The notes below the pieces were generated by a model that worked only from the letters and a program-made list of their open reading frames with translations, did no database searches and had not been told where the DNA came from. Shown piece after piece: positions 32,620 to 41,588 of a stretch of DNA of 64,000 nt. Position 1 is the first letter of the stretch. Each line of letters begins with the position of its first letter. Origin of the DNA: Nocardia spumae. GTDB taxonomy: Bacteria > Actinomycetota > Actinomycetes > Mycobacteriales > Mycobacteriaceae. A program made the position numbers and the translations under genes. The stretch lies in contig NZ_JAJFZL010000001.1 of the NCBI RefSeq assembly GCF_020733635.1, positions 1,612,001 through 1,676,000 on the forward strand, written 5' to 3'.

Positions 32620-34407
32620 GTGAAGTCGGGAGTAGGTAGCCGCGCCCTGCGGCGTGTGGCGGTACTGGTGCTGGTGCTGGCGGTGGGCATGCTCACCGCC
32701 TGCACCGCGAATCCGCCGCCGCCGATCGAGAGCACCGACAGTCCGAAGACCACCCCGGCCAAGCCGACCAAGTCGACGGTCGTGGTGGCGGTGGACGACA
32801 TCGGCATCGGCTTCAATCCACATCTGCGCTCGAACCAGTCGCCGGCGACCAATGCCGTTGCCTCGATGGTCTTTCCGAGCCCGTTCCGGCCGGTGCCCTC
32901 GCCGACGGTGCAGGGCGGCACCGACTGGGTGCCGGATACCTCGCTGATGGTGTCGGCGGATGTGACCGCGCCCGATCCGTTCACCATCACCTACAGGATC
33001 CAGAACCAGGCGTCCTGGTCCGACGGTGCGCCGATCGCGGCCGAGGACTTCCGGTATCTGTGGCAGCAGATGATCACCCAGCCCGGTGTGGTGGATCCGG
33101 CGGGCTACCGGTTGATCACCGATGTCGCCTCCTCGGAGGGCGGCAAGACGGTCACGGTGACCATGAGCCAGCCGTATCCGGCCTGGCGGCAACTGTTCTC
33201 GGATCTGCTGCCGTCGCATCTGCTGAAGGACTCGCCCGGCGGATTCCAGAAGGCGCTCGCGGTGGAGCGCGGCCTGATCGACCAGAACCCGATCTCCGGC
33301 GGCCAGTTCCGCGTCAAGCAGGCCGATTCCGGCCGCGAGGAGATCCTGCTGGAACGCAACGACCGCTACTGGGGCACCCCGGCGGTGCCGGATCAGATTC
33401 TGTTGCGGCGCGGGGGAACTCCCGCGCAACTGGCCGAATCGCTGCGTGCCGGCGATGCCCAGATGGCACTGGTGCACGGTGGCGTCGCGACCCAGGCGCA
33501 GTTGGCGGCGATTCCGGCGGTACGGACCGCGATCATGCCGCAGGCGCGCGAGATGCAGCTGACGTTGAACGGACGCGCCGGCGATCTGTCCGATCCGCGA
33601 GTGCGGCACGCGGTGCTGGGTCTGCTGGATCCGGCGCTGCTGGCATCGGTGGGCGCGGAGACCGGAGCGTGGGTCGATCCGGTGCGCGCGCAGATCCTGG
33701 CGCCGTCGGATCCCGGGTATGCGCCGACCGAGCCGCCGCGGATGTCCCCCGATCAGGCGTTCGGCCTGCTCGCCGAGGCCGGATTCGGGCGCGCGCCCGA
33801 GCCGCCGACCTCGGGCAATCCCACGACTTCTCCGGCGCCGCAGCCGCGTCCGGTCGCCAAGAACGGCCGCACCCTGACCATGCGGATCGGGGCGGTGGAC
33901 AAGGATCCGACCACGCTGGCGGTGGCCAATACCGCCGCGGACCAGCTGCGCAGCGCCGGTATCGACGCCTCGGTGCGCAGTCTGCCCGCCGACGAGCTCT
34001 ACGGTAAGGACCTGATCGACGGCACCGTCGACGCGGTGGTCGGCTGGGAGCGCGCCGGTGAGGATCCGGCGACGATGCTCGCCTCGCGCTACGGCTGTCC
34101 GCCGGTCGCGGTCCCCGGTCAGAGCGACACCTCGCAGGTCGATGCCGCGCACAAGGCGCCGGGCAATGTCTCCGGCGTCTGCGATCCGTCGCTGCAGCCA
34201 CAGATCGATGCCGCCCTGCGCGGGGTGGATGTGCCCAAGGCGATCGGCGACGCGGAACCGAAGCTGTGGGATCTGGCCACGGTGCTGCCGATCGTGCAGG
34301 ACACCGGGGTGGCGGCGGCCAGCTCGCGGATGGACGGGGTGTCGCTGAGCGGATCCATCCAGGTGGGGATCTTCGGCGGCGCGGGGACGTGGCGGCGGCT
34401 GTCGTGA
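32620..34407 (+). CDS. lpqW: LpqW-like lipoprotein (family 5 solute-binding fold)
   Basis: 595 residues from GTG 32620 (AAGGTTCCGATC upstream). Signal peptide with hydrophobic core (VAVLVLVLAVGML) and lipobox LTAC, so it is a lipoprotein. The SBP_bac_5 fold is clear: VVVAVDDIGIGFNPHL, DGAPIAAEDFRYLWQQMI, ISGGQFRVKQADSG and the ERNDRYWG motif. In mycobacteria LpqW does not act as a transport protein: it steers PIM/lipoarabinomannan synthesis at the PimE branch point. Having pimE and lpqW in one region here supports the same role. The stop overlaps mshB (GTGA). Confidence 0.9.
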   Translation: MKSGVGSRALRRVAVLVLVLAVGMLTACTANPPPPIESTDSPKTTPAKPTKSTVVVAVDDIGIGFNPHLRSNQSPATNAVASMVFPSPFRPVPSPTVQGGTDWVPDTSLMVSADVTAPDPFTITYRIQNQASWSDGAPIAAEDFRYLWQQMITQPGVVDPAGYRLITDVASSEGGKTVTVTMSQPYPAWRQLFSDLLPSHLLKDSPGGFQKALAVERGLIDQNPISGGQFRVKQADSGREEILLERNDRYWGTPAVPDQILLRRGGTPAQLAESLRAGDAQMALVHGGVATQAQLAAIPAVRTAIMPQAREMQLTLNGRAGDLSDPRVRHAVLGLLDPALLASVGAETGAWVDPVRAQILAPSDPGYAPTEPPRMSPDQAFGLLAEAGFGRAPEPPTSGNPTTSPAPQPRPVAKNGRTLTMRIGAVDKDPTTLAVANTAADQLRSAGIDASVRSLPADELYGKDLIDGTVDAVVGWERAGEDPATMLASRYGCPPVAVPGQSDTSQVDAAHKAPGNVSGVCDPSLQPQIDAALRGVDVPKAIGDAEPKLWDLATVLPIVQDTGVAAASSRMDGVSLSGSIQVGIFGGAGTWRRLS

Positions 34408-35303
34408 CCGATACCGGCGGCCTGGTGCTGGTCCACGCCCACCCCGACGACGAGACCATCACCACCGGCGGCACCATCGCCCATTATCGGCGGCGCGGGA
34501 TCCCGGTGACGGTGGTGACCTGCACCCTCGGCGAGGAGGGGGAGGTGATCGGCGACCGCTGGCAGGGATTGACCAGTGCGCACGCCGATCAGCTGGGCGG
34601 ATTCCGCATCGGCGAGCTCACCGCCGCGTTGACCGCGCTCGGGGTCGAGGCGCCGCACTTTCTGGGCGGCGCGGGACGCTGGCGCGATTCGGGGATGACC
34701 GGGACGACCGCCGATCCGAAACCGATGGTGCCGACCCATCCGCGCGCCTTCGTGGATTCGGGGCCGGAGGCGGTGGCCGAGCTGACAGAGGTGCTGCTGG
34801 CGCTGCGTCCCCGTGTGGTGGTCGGCTACGACCCGCGGGGCGGATACGGCCATCCCGACCACATCCGGGCGCATCGGGTGACGATGGACGCGGTGGCCGC
34901 GGCGGCCGAAAGAGGCTGGGACACACCGAAGGTGTACTGGACGGTGACCGATGCCGAGGTGCTGCGCCGGCATACCGAAGCGCTGGCCCGCCGCACGGTG
35001 GACCGACTGCCCGGTGCGTTGCCCAGCGGCTGGCGCCTGCCCGCGGTCGGCGAACTGGCCGGGGTGGCCAGCGAGTCCGTGACCGCGACGATCGATGTGT
35101 CGGGTGTGCTGGGGGCCAAGCGGGCCGCGCTGCGCGCCCATGCCACCCAGGTCATGGTGGCTCCGTCCGGTCGCGAATTCGCGCTGTCGAACAATATCGC
35201 CCAACCGGTGCTGCCGGAGGAGCACTACACGCTGGTCCGCGGCCGGCCCGGTCCGACCGGGCCCGGTGGTCACGAGGACGACCTGTTCGCCGGTTCGGAC
35301 TGA
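34404..35303 (+). CDS. mshB: Mycothiol biosynthesis deacetylase MshB
   Basis: 299 residues from GTG 34404. The zinc site is AHPDDE (His13, Asp15-Asp16) and the later GGYGHPDHIRAH (His153 as third ligand), the exact PIG-L/LmbE pattern. MshB removes the acetyl group from GlcNAc-inositol, the third step of mycothiol synthesis; mycothiol is the main thiol of actinobacteria. Length and motifs match mycobacterial MshB. Its start overlaps the lpqW stop by GTGA, and a small gene follows 59 bases after the stop. Confidence 0.95.
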   Translation: MTDTGGLVLVHAHPDDETITTGGTIAHYRRRGIPVTVVTCTLGEEGEVIGDRWQGLTSAHADQLGGFRIGELTAALTALGVEAPHFLGGAGRWRDSGMTGTTADPKPMVPTHPRAFVDSGPEAVAELTEVLLALRPRVVVGYDPRGGYGHPDHIRAHRVTMDAVAAAAERGWDTPKVYWTVTDAEVLRRHTEALARRTVDRLPGALPSGWRLPAVGELAGVASESVTATIDVSGVLGAKRAALRAHATQVMVAPSGREFALSNNIAQPVLPEEHYTLVRGRPGPTGPGGHEDDLFAGSD

Positions 35304-35362
35304 GTTGCGGGCCGGATCGAGTACGCGGTTGTCTCGGCAGCTGACCGGCTTACACTGCTCGC

Positions 35363-35521
35363 ATGTACAACTGGAGCGTGCAGGACGCCATCGCCGCGTT
35401 CGTCGAAAGCCAGAAGCCGAACTGGCAGGCGCAGCATGATCTGTACCTGTCGGTGCTCTACGGATTCGTCGATATGCAGAGTCACCTGCTGACGCTGCTC
35501 GGCTTCCCGCCGGTGCCGTGA
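35363..35521 (+). CDS. Small protein between mshB and a membrane protein (52 aa)
   Basis: An ATG at 35363 begins a 52-codon frame: MYNWSVQDAIAAFVESQKPN, then a Gln/Asp/Leu-rich amphipathic section, ending TLLGFPPVP. Codon use is good (G/C thirds), and its stop TGA (35519-35521) overlaps the GTG of the next gene (35518) by GTGA, exactly the coupling used elsewhere in this operon. These facts support a real small gene. No clear ribosome binding site precedes it. No domain is recognised; it may be an accessory of the downstream membrane protein. Confidence 0.65.
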   Translation: MYNWSVQDAIAAFVESQKPNWQAQHDLYLSVLYGFVDMQSHLLTLLGFPPVP

Positions 35522-35952
35522 CGGCCGCTACGACGAGCCGGCCCGCGGAGGTGCCCGGCGGCCCCCGGTATGCCTGGTCGGTGGTGGGCGGTCTGCTCGC
35601 GGCGGTGCTGGTGTTCGACGGATTGCTCTCGGTAGTACTCGAGGTGCTGTATCTGCCGCTCTATCTCGGCGCCACCCCTTTTCCGATCGCGGCGTTGGTC
35701 GCCGCGGTGGTGAATGTGCTGCTGATCATGGGTATGCGCGTGGTGGTGTCGCGTCCGGCCGCGATGTCGCTGCCGGTGATGGCGTGGCTGTTCGGATTCC
35801 TGATCTGCTCGACCACGGGGCCCGGCGGCGATGTGTTGCTCACCGACAGCTGGACCTCACCGTTGCTGCTGGCCTGCGGCATCGTGCCGGTCGGGTTGTA
35901 CCTGTTCTGGCAGTCGTTCCTGCGTCCGAAGGATTCGGCGCCCGCGCGCTGA
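35518..35952 (+). CDS. Four-helix membrane protein, Rv1171-like
   Basis: 144 residues from GTG 35518. Four hydrophobic segments are visible: about 18-40 (YAWSVVGGLLAAVLVFDGLL), 50-73 (IAALVAAVVNVLLIMGM), 84-98 (LPVMAWLFGFLICST) and 115-134 (LLLACGIVPVGLYLFWQSF). Position after mshB matches the conserved hypothetical membrane protein of the mycobacterial locus. Function unknown. The operon ends here with a strong hairpin at 35968-35996. Confidence 0.8.
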   Translation: MTAATTSRPAEVPGGPRYAWSVVGGLLAAVLVFDGLLSVVLEVLYLPLYLGATPFPIAALVAAVVNVLLIMGMRVVVSRPAAMSLPVMAWLFGFLICSTTGPGGDVLLTDSWTSPLLLACGIVPVGLYLFWQSFLRPKDSAPAR

Positions 35953-35967
35953 CTCATGATCGTTGGT

Positions 35968-35996
35968 CGATATCCGTTGCCGAGCAACGGATATCG
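35968..35996. terminator. Perfect 13-bp hairpin closing the typA-lpqW-mshB operon
   Basis: CGATATCCGTTGC and its complement GCAACGGATATCG flank a three-base loop (CGA), 16 bases after the stop of the membrane-protein gene. Confidence 0.8.
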
Positions 35997-36150
35997 GCGA
36001 ATCGCTGTCGGGTGACGGCGTGTCGGTTAGTCTCTCAGGCGTTATCTGTGGTCTGCCGCTTTCGGGCGGTGCGGTGAGGAAGTGGGGGCCGGTTGCTCAG
36101 CTGGCCGGTTGGCTCGGGTGCGTTGATACCCGATAACAGGAAGATCACCC

Positions 36151-38748
36151 GTGGTTGAGTGGTCGAAGCTTCCTGGTCTGCCTGTGAGAAAACCTGATTC
36201 GCACATTTTCGGCTTGTTCAGCCGCGGTCTGCGCGGACGGGTCAGTGTGCGCGTACGGCTGCTCGGGATCGTGCTGATCTCGAGTATCACTCTGCTCGCC
36301 ATCGGTGTGGGCGCGTCGTCGTATCTGGTGCGGTCCGGTCGCGATGCCCGGAACTGGGCCGAATTGGCCGGTAGCACGACCACTCCGGCGGCCGCGATCA
36401 TGCAGACCTTCGGCGAGGAACGCCGGCTGTCGATGCTGCAGATCGCGGGAGATCCGGCCGCCGCGGGACAACTGCCGGAGGCGCGGGAGCGTTCGGACGC
36501 CGCGCTGGCCGCGCTCACCGCCAAGGGTGACCAGGCGCAGAAGATGAATCCGAACAACTCCGGAGCCGATATCGCGGCCTATGGGCAGTTGCTGGCGCAG
36601 TTGCCGAAGGTCCGGCAGGGCGTCGATTCGGGCCAGGCGCCGCCGGAGCAGGTCTTCGGCCTGTTCTCCACCTTCGCCGCGGCGATCATCGATGCCTCGA
36701 TGCTGGCCGCCCGGGTGGCGCCGGATGCGGGTATCGCGGTCCAGCTGGGTTACGCGGTGGAGGCGCTGCGCGGTGAGGAGGCTCTGTCTCGAGCCTTGAC
36801 CATCGGTGAATTATCGCTGCTCACAGGACATGCCACGCCCGCGCAGCGAGTGCAGTTCACCGACCTGCTGGGCGAGTATCGCGGTCACATCCGTTATGCG
36901 CAATCGGTGCTGCGGGGCGTGCGCGGCGATCAGCTGCAGGCGATCGTGAACAGTCCGGCGTGGGCGCAGGTCAACCAGATGGCCGATGCGCTCGCCGCGC
37001 GCGGGCCGGAATCGGCGACCGATGACGACTCCGGCCGTTCCGCGCGGACGAGCGCGTCCCGCGGCGCGGGCACCGATACCCAGCCGCCTTTGCCGTTGAC
37101 GTCGCAGGCATGGCAGGACAGCGGGAGCCAGGTGAACTCGGGACTGCTGCGCGTGTGGGAGGACAAGAGCCGCGACGCGCACGCCGAGGCACGATCCATG
37201 GGCGACCGCACCGCCATCGGATCGCTGTTCGGCGGTGGTGCGGTACTGCTGGTGTCGATCGTGGCCTTCGTCGCGGCCCTGCTGCTCGCCAACCGCTTCA
37301 TCGGCCGGATGCGCCGATTGCACCGGGACACTTTGGAATTGGCCGATGAGCGGCTGCCCGACATCATGCGCCGGGTATCCGCCGGTGAGGCCGTGGACAC
37401 CCCCACCGAGGTATCGCGGCTGGACTTCGGCTCCGACGAACTGGGCCAGGTCGCACAGGCCTTCAACCGGGCGCAGGTGGCGGCGGTATCGGCCGCGGTC
37501 GCGGAGTCGAACACCCGCGCCGGGATCAATACCGTGTTCCTGGATATCGCGCATCGCAGCCAGGCGCTGGTGCACCGGCAGTTGGCGCTACTGGATCAGG
37601 CCGAGCGCCGCGAGGAAGATCCCGATCAGCTCGAACTGCTCTTCCAGCTCGACCACCTGGCGACCCGCGCACGGCGCAACGCCGAGAATCTGATCATCCT
37701 CGGTGGTAAGCAGCCGGGCCGGCGCTGGCGGCAGCCGGTGCCGCTGGTCGAGGTGGTGCGGGGCGCGGTCGCGGAAAGCCTGGATTACACCAGGATCCGG
37801 ATCGGCCGCATTCCGCGGGTGCGGGTCAACGGCACCGCGGTCGCCGACCTGATCCACCTGCTGGCCGAACTGATGGACAACGCCACCTCGTACTCACCGC
37901 CGCAGGCGCGGGTGGAGGTTTCCGCGGCGGTGGTCGGCCGCGGCGTGGCCATCGAGGTCGTCGATCAGGGCCTGGGCATGGCCGCCGACGACCTCGATCG
38001 CCGCAACGATATGCTCGCGCACCCACCGGAGTTCAGCGTGGCGACGTTGTCCAGCGATACTCGTCTGGGCTTGTTCGTGGTCGCGAAACTCGCCAACCGC
38101 CACGGAATTTCGGTGAAACTGCGGGAGTCGCCCTACGGCGGCGTGCGGGCGGTGGTGCTGATCGGCACCCCGGTGCTCGAGACCGCCGATCCGGTCGTCG
38201 CGGAGTTCGACGACTCCGGTCCGGCCACCGGTGAATTCGCCGCCTTCGCGCCGACCCCGGTCGCCGCGCGTCAGGGGCGTGCGGAATCCGTCGCCGATCT
38301 CCGGGGCGCCGTCACGCCCGAGCCCCCCGCCCTGCCCCGGCGCAACGCCGATACCGTTGCCACACCGGATGTTCCGGCACCGATCCCGGCGGATCCCGAT
38401 TCGTCCGCGCACCGCTCGGCCTGGTTCACCCCGGCGTCGGAGCAGCGATCCGACCCCGCGCCCGCGGCCGGTGTCTTCGGCGCCCCGGTCACCGCCGCGA
38501 CTCAGACGCCACGCGCAGGCGGCGGACGTCCGCCGCTGCCGCGCCGCGTCCGGTCGACGGCCGCGAACGACGGTCCTGCCCCGGGCACCAACTCCGTTCG
38601 GCAACGTAGCGCCGATCAAGCACGCAACCTGATCAGCGCCGTCGAGCGGGGGACCCGGCAGGGCCGCCGACCGTCCGGCGAATCCGGTTCGCCGGCACCA
38701 CAATCCGATACCAACGAAGGCGATGATGGCTACTTCCAACCGAAATGA
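36151..38748 (+). CDS. Conservon-type sensor (CvnA-like) with NIT and HATPase domains
   Basis: 865 residues from GTG 36151. A membrane helix at about 38-58 (LLGIVLISSITLLAIGVGAS) is followed by a large extracytoplasmic NIT-like region, rich in helices, up to about 355. A second helix (LLVSIVAFVAALLLANRF, about 364-381) leads to a HAMP-like helix, and then a HATPase domain with LLAELMDNATSYSPP (N box) and VVDQGLGMAADDLDRRN (G1). The His-kinase phospho-site is missing in classic form, as usual for CvnA. The C-terminal about 180 residues are Pro/Ala-rich. It is co-transcribed with the roadblock and DUF742 genes. Confidence 0.88.
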   Translation: MVEWSKLPGLPVRKPDSHIFGLFSRGLRGRVSVRVRLLGIVLISSITLLAIGVGASSYLVRSGRDARNWAELAGSTTTPAAAIMQTFGEERRLSMLQIAGDPAAAGQLPEARERSDAALAALTAKGDQAQKMNPNNSGADIAAYGQLLAQLPKVRQGVDSGQAPPEQVFGLFSTFAAAIIDASMLAARVAPDAGIAVQLGYAVEALRGEEALSRALTIGELSLLTGHATPAQRVQFTDLLGEYRGHIRYAQSVLRGVRGDQLQAIVNSPAWAQVNQMADALAARGPESATDDDSGRSARTSASRGAGTDTQPPLPLTSQAWQDSGSQVNSGLLRVWEDKSRDAHAEARSMGDRTAIGSLFGGGAVLLVSIVAFVAALLLANRFIGRMRRLHRDTLELADERLPDIMRRVSAGEAVDTPTEVSRLDFGSDELGQVAQAFNRAQVAAVSAAVAESNTRAGINTVFLDIAHRSQALVHRQLALLDQAERREEDPDQLELLFQLDHLATRARRNAENLIILGGKQPGRRWRQPVPLVEVVRGAVAESLDYTRIRIGRIPRVRVNGTAVADLIHLLAELMDNATSYSPPQARVEVSAAVVGRGVAIEVVDQGLGMAADDLDRRNDMLAHPPEFSVATLSSDTRLGLFVVAKLANRHGISVKLRESPYGGVRAVVLIGTPVLETADPVVAEFDDSGPATGEFAAFAPTPVAARQGRAESVADLRGAVTPEPPALPRRNADTVATPDVPAPIPADPDSSAHRSAWFTPASEQRSDPAPAAGVFGAPVTAATQTPRAGGGRPPLPRRVRSTAANDGPAPGTNSVRQRSADQARNLISAVERGTRQGRRPSGESGSPAPQSDTNEGDDGYFQPK

Positions 38749-39115
38749 TGTCGGGTGGCTGCTCGACGACCTGGTCAAGGGCCTCACCGGAGTCCGCTAC
38801 GCGGTACTGCTGTCCACCGACGGACTGCTGCTCGGCAATTCCTCGGAACTGGAAACCTCCGACGCCGAACGGTTCTGCGCCATGGCCTCGGCCCTGCACA
38901 GCCTGGCGCGCAGTGCCGGGCACCACTTCGACGCCGGTGGTGTCTGCCAGACGATGGTGGAACTCGACCGCGCGGTGCTGTTCATCACCTCCGCCGGTGA
39001 CAACGCGTGCCTGGGTCTGCTGGCCGCGGAGAACGCGGACCTGGGCATGGTCGCGTACGCGATGAACCAGACCGTGCAACGAGTGGGCGCCCATCTGGCC
39101 GTCGACCGTCGCTGA
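38726..39115 (+). CDS. Roadblock/LC7-domain protein (CvnB-like)
   Basis: 129 residues. Two ATG codons stand side by side (38723 and 38726); I use the second because ACGAAGG has better spacing to it. The roadblock/LC7 fold is clear: DVGWLLDDLVKGLTGVRYAVLLSTDGLLLGNS, then MASALHSLARSAGHHFDAGG, and LFITSAGDNACLGLLAAENAD. Such proteins control small GTPases by dimer formation. The start overlaps the sensor gene by 23 bases, and a DUF742 gene follows, the standard conservon order. Confidence 0.92.
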   Translation: MATSNRNDVGWLLDDLVKGLTGVRYAVLLSTDGLLLGNSSELETSDAERFCAMASALHSLARSAGHHFDAGGVCQTMVELDRAVLFITSAGDNACLGLLAAENADLGMVAYAMNQTVQRVGAHLAVDRR

Positions 39116-39124
39116 GGTCCGTCC

Positions 39125-39508
39125 ATGCCCAGCGGATATCGCCCGCACGATGAGGACGCCTGGTTCGATGACGACGCCGGACCGGTGGTGCGGCTGTACG
39201 CACTCACCCGTGGACGCGGCCGGAGTGACCGGCCCGAGCTGGACATGCTCACCCTGGTCATCGATATCGGCCGCGGCACGGCGCTGCGACGTCACGAACC
39301 GGAATATGCCTCGATCGTGGAGTTGTGCCGCACTCCGCAGTCGGTCGCGGAAGTCGCCGCGCGGCTGGGACTTCCGCTGACGGTGACGAAGGTGCTCGTC
39401 GGCGACCTGATCGACGACGGGCGCCTGGAATACCGCCAGCCGCGCCATGAGGACGCCGGTGATGTCGGTGTGCTCAAGGCGCTGCTGGACGGGATTCGCG
39501 GCCTCTGA
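39125..39508 (+). CDS. DUF742 protein (CvnC-like)
   Basis: 127 residues from ATG 39125. The DUF742 pattern is present: VVRLYALTRGRGRSD, HEPEYASIVELCRTPQSVAEVAARLGLPLTVTKVLVGDLID-type winged-helix core, and a short DVGVLKALLDGIRGL end. In conservons the CvnC protein joins CvnA, CvnB and the CvnD GTPase at the membrane to relay a signal. Here the next gene is a minus-strand GMC oxidoreductase, so no CvnD follows. Confidence 0.92.
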   Translation: MPSGYRPHDEDAWFDDDAGPVVRLYALTRGRGRSDRPELDMLTLVIDIGRGTALRRHEPEYASIVELCRTPQSVAEVAARLGLPLTVTKVLVGDLIDDGRLEYRQPRHEDAGDVGVLKALLDGIRGL

Positions 39509-39513
39509 TCCGG

Positions 39514-41469
39514 TCAGTTCAGCCGGGCCGCGAGGCGTTTCGCGTTCATGTAGGCGATCGCCTCGATCGACACCATCGGATTGACCCCGGAGGCGGTCGG
39601 GAAACAGGAGCCGTCGGCGACGACGATGTTGTTCACATCCCAGGTGGCGCCGTCGGGATCGGTGGCGGAGAACTCGGCCGATCCGCCCATCCGCGCCGAG
39701 CCCATGATGTGCAACGCACCCATCGCGCACTGGCCGGGGCCGTATCCCGCGGCGGCACAGGCGGCGACGAACTCGGCATGCGATCCGGAGCCACCGGGTT
39801 CGTACGCCGGTCCGGCCTGCTGGCCGGAGTAGATGCGGCGGGCGCCTGCGGCCTCGAGAATCTGTGCGGCGCCGGCGATTCCAGTGTGCAGATGGTCGCG
39901 GTCGCGATCGGACAGACGATACGACACCACCGGCTCGCCCTGGCGATCCACCCGGACACTGCCGTGGTCGCGATCGCGGGTGATCACCCCGAGTGCCACC
40001 GATCTGCCCAGGTCGAGCAGGTTGCGGCGGTAGGCGGCGGCCCCGCGCCAGTTCATGAAGCCGACACCCATACCCGGATGAATCGGCCCGGTCTCGTAGA
40101 TGACCCCGTAGCCGTCGCCGTCGAGGTCGCGGTGGTGCCGGCTGATCCGGGCCTGCATACCGCCTTCCCACGGCCGGATCGGATCGTCGAACACACCGAA
40201 GACGGCCGCGGCCGGATGCAGGCGCAGATAGCGCCCGATGTTCTTGTTGCCCAACCCCGATCGCCGCAGCAGCGCCGGGGTCTGGATCGCGCCGGCGGCG
40301 ACCACGACGGCGCGGGCGCGGACCTCGATGGGCAGGCCCTGTGAGTCGACCGCCGAAACTCCCTCGGCACGACCGTTGTTCACGATGATGCGCCGGACAT
40401 TCGCGTCCACGACGAAGCGGGCGCCGTGCGCGGCCGCATCGGCGAGCCAGGTCTTGGTCACCGACTGTTTGGCGCCGACCCGGCAGCCGTAGGGACAGCG
40501 ACCACATTCGACACCGGCATCGCACGCGTCACCCACATTGCGGGGCAGGGTGTCGATATGCCAGCCCAGTGCGGTGGCGCCGCGTTCGAGGACGTCGTCG
40601 CGCGCCGACAGCGGGGAGTGGCGATCGTTGACCCCGAGCCGGGCGCAGACCGCGTCCAGGGCGGCGCCGTATTCGCCGGTGGCGAACTGCGGCACACCGA
40701 GTCCGGCCCATTCGCCGCGCACGTCCTCGGGGGTGGGCAGCGAGGTGCTCCAGTTGACCACGGTGCCGCCGCCCAGGCAGCTCCCCGCGACGAGGGTGAT
40801 CTGGCCTTCCTCGGTCGCGGGTGGCCCGGGCGCGTAGAGCCGGAGCAGAGCGTCGAGCTCGCCGTTGCCGAAATCGCGGTCGTCGTAATAGCTTCCGCGT
40901 TCGAGGACGAGAACGTCGAGGCCCGCCGCGGCCAGGACCGCGGCCGCGGTGCCGCCCCCGGCGCCGGAGCCGACGACCACGACATCGCAGCTCAGCGTGG
41001 TCGGTTCGGTCGGGCGCAGCACCGACAGCGCGGGCGCGGCCGCCGCGGGCAGGGTGCCGGGCGGCCCCGGATAATCGATCGCTCGCCACATCGGATTACT
41101 GCCGCCGGGACCCGGGGTGACGTTGTAGGACAGCAGTGCGGCCTGCTTGAGAGCCTGGAACAGGGTGCGTTTCACCGCGATTCGGGAGTTGCCGAGCCGG
41201 AGCAGGGCCCGCTCGCGCTGCTCGGGAGTCAGCGCCGAGAAGTGCCGTGGGCCGTTGCCGAGCAGCAGGCCGATCCATCGCGAATCCCACAGGTCGAGCA
41301 GGGTGGTGAGCTGTTTGCGTTCGGAGGCACGGGGATTGCGGCGCAGGATCTCGAAAACCGTATCCACGGAGCCGAGTTCGGTGGCCGAGGGCAGCTCGGC
41401 GCCGTCGCCCGGTGTGAACGTATCGCAGATCATGCCCAGAGCCGCGCGCTGCCGTGCTGTCGGTTCCAT
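39514..41469 (-). CDS. GMC-family oxidoreductase with N-terminal subunit-3-like domain
   Basis: 651 residues from ATG 41469. The first about 130 residues are helical (AALGMICDTFTPGDG, LLDLWDSRWIGLLLGNGPRHF) and resemble gluconate-2-dehydrogenase subunit 3 (Tat-independent here). The GMC fold follows: VVVVGSGAGGGTAAAVLAAAG for FAD, LVLERG, and GSCLGGGTVVNWSTS. A GAECGRCPYGC-like Cys cluster (CDAGVECGRCPYGC) and the C-terminal HIMGSARMGG and FPTASGVNPMVSIEAIAYM complete it. It is close to long-chain alcohol oxidases or sterol/sugar GMC enzymes. No signal peptide; substrate unknown. It stands alone, tail to tail with the conservon. Confidence 0.88.
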   Translation of the reverse strand: MEPTARQRAALGMICDTFTPGDGAELPSATELGSVDTVFEILRRNPRASERKQLTTLLDLWDSRWIGLLLGNGPRHFSALTPEQRERALLRLGNSRIAVKRTLFQALKQAALLSYNVTPGPGGSNPMWRAIDYPGPPGTLPAAAAPALSVLRPTEPTTLSCDVVVVGSGAGGGTAAAVLAAAGLDVLVLERGSYYDDRDFGNGELDALLRLYAPGPPATEEGQITLVAGSCLGGGTVVNWSTSLPTPEDVRGEWAGLGVPQFATGEYGAALDAVCARLGVNDRHSPLSARDDVLERGATALGWHIDTLPRNVGDACDAGVECGRCPYGCRVGAKQSVTKTWLADAAAHGARFVVDANVRRIIVNNGRAEGVSAVDSQGLPIEVRARAVVVAAGAIQTPALLRRSGLGNKNIGRYLRLHPAAAVFGVFDDPIRPWEGGMQARISRHHRDLDGDGYGVIYETGPIHPGMGVGFMNWRGAAAYRRNLLDLGRSVALGVITRDRDHGSVRVDRQGEPVVSYRLSDRDRDHLHTGIAGAAQILEAAGARRIYSGQQAGPAYEPGGSGSHAEFVAACAAAGYGPGQCAMGALHIMGSARMGGSAEFSATDPDGATWDVNNIVVADGSCFPTASGVNPMVSIEAIAYMNAKRLAARLN

Positions 41470-41588
41470 TCGACTTCACCCTTTCGCCGAGGTCGGGTGA
41501 GTTTTATCACGTGCCGCGAATCGCCGCTCACTTATTCGGCCATAGCCGCCGATTTACCCATTTGGGAGGCGAAATTGCGAGTAACATA

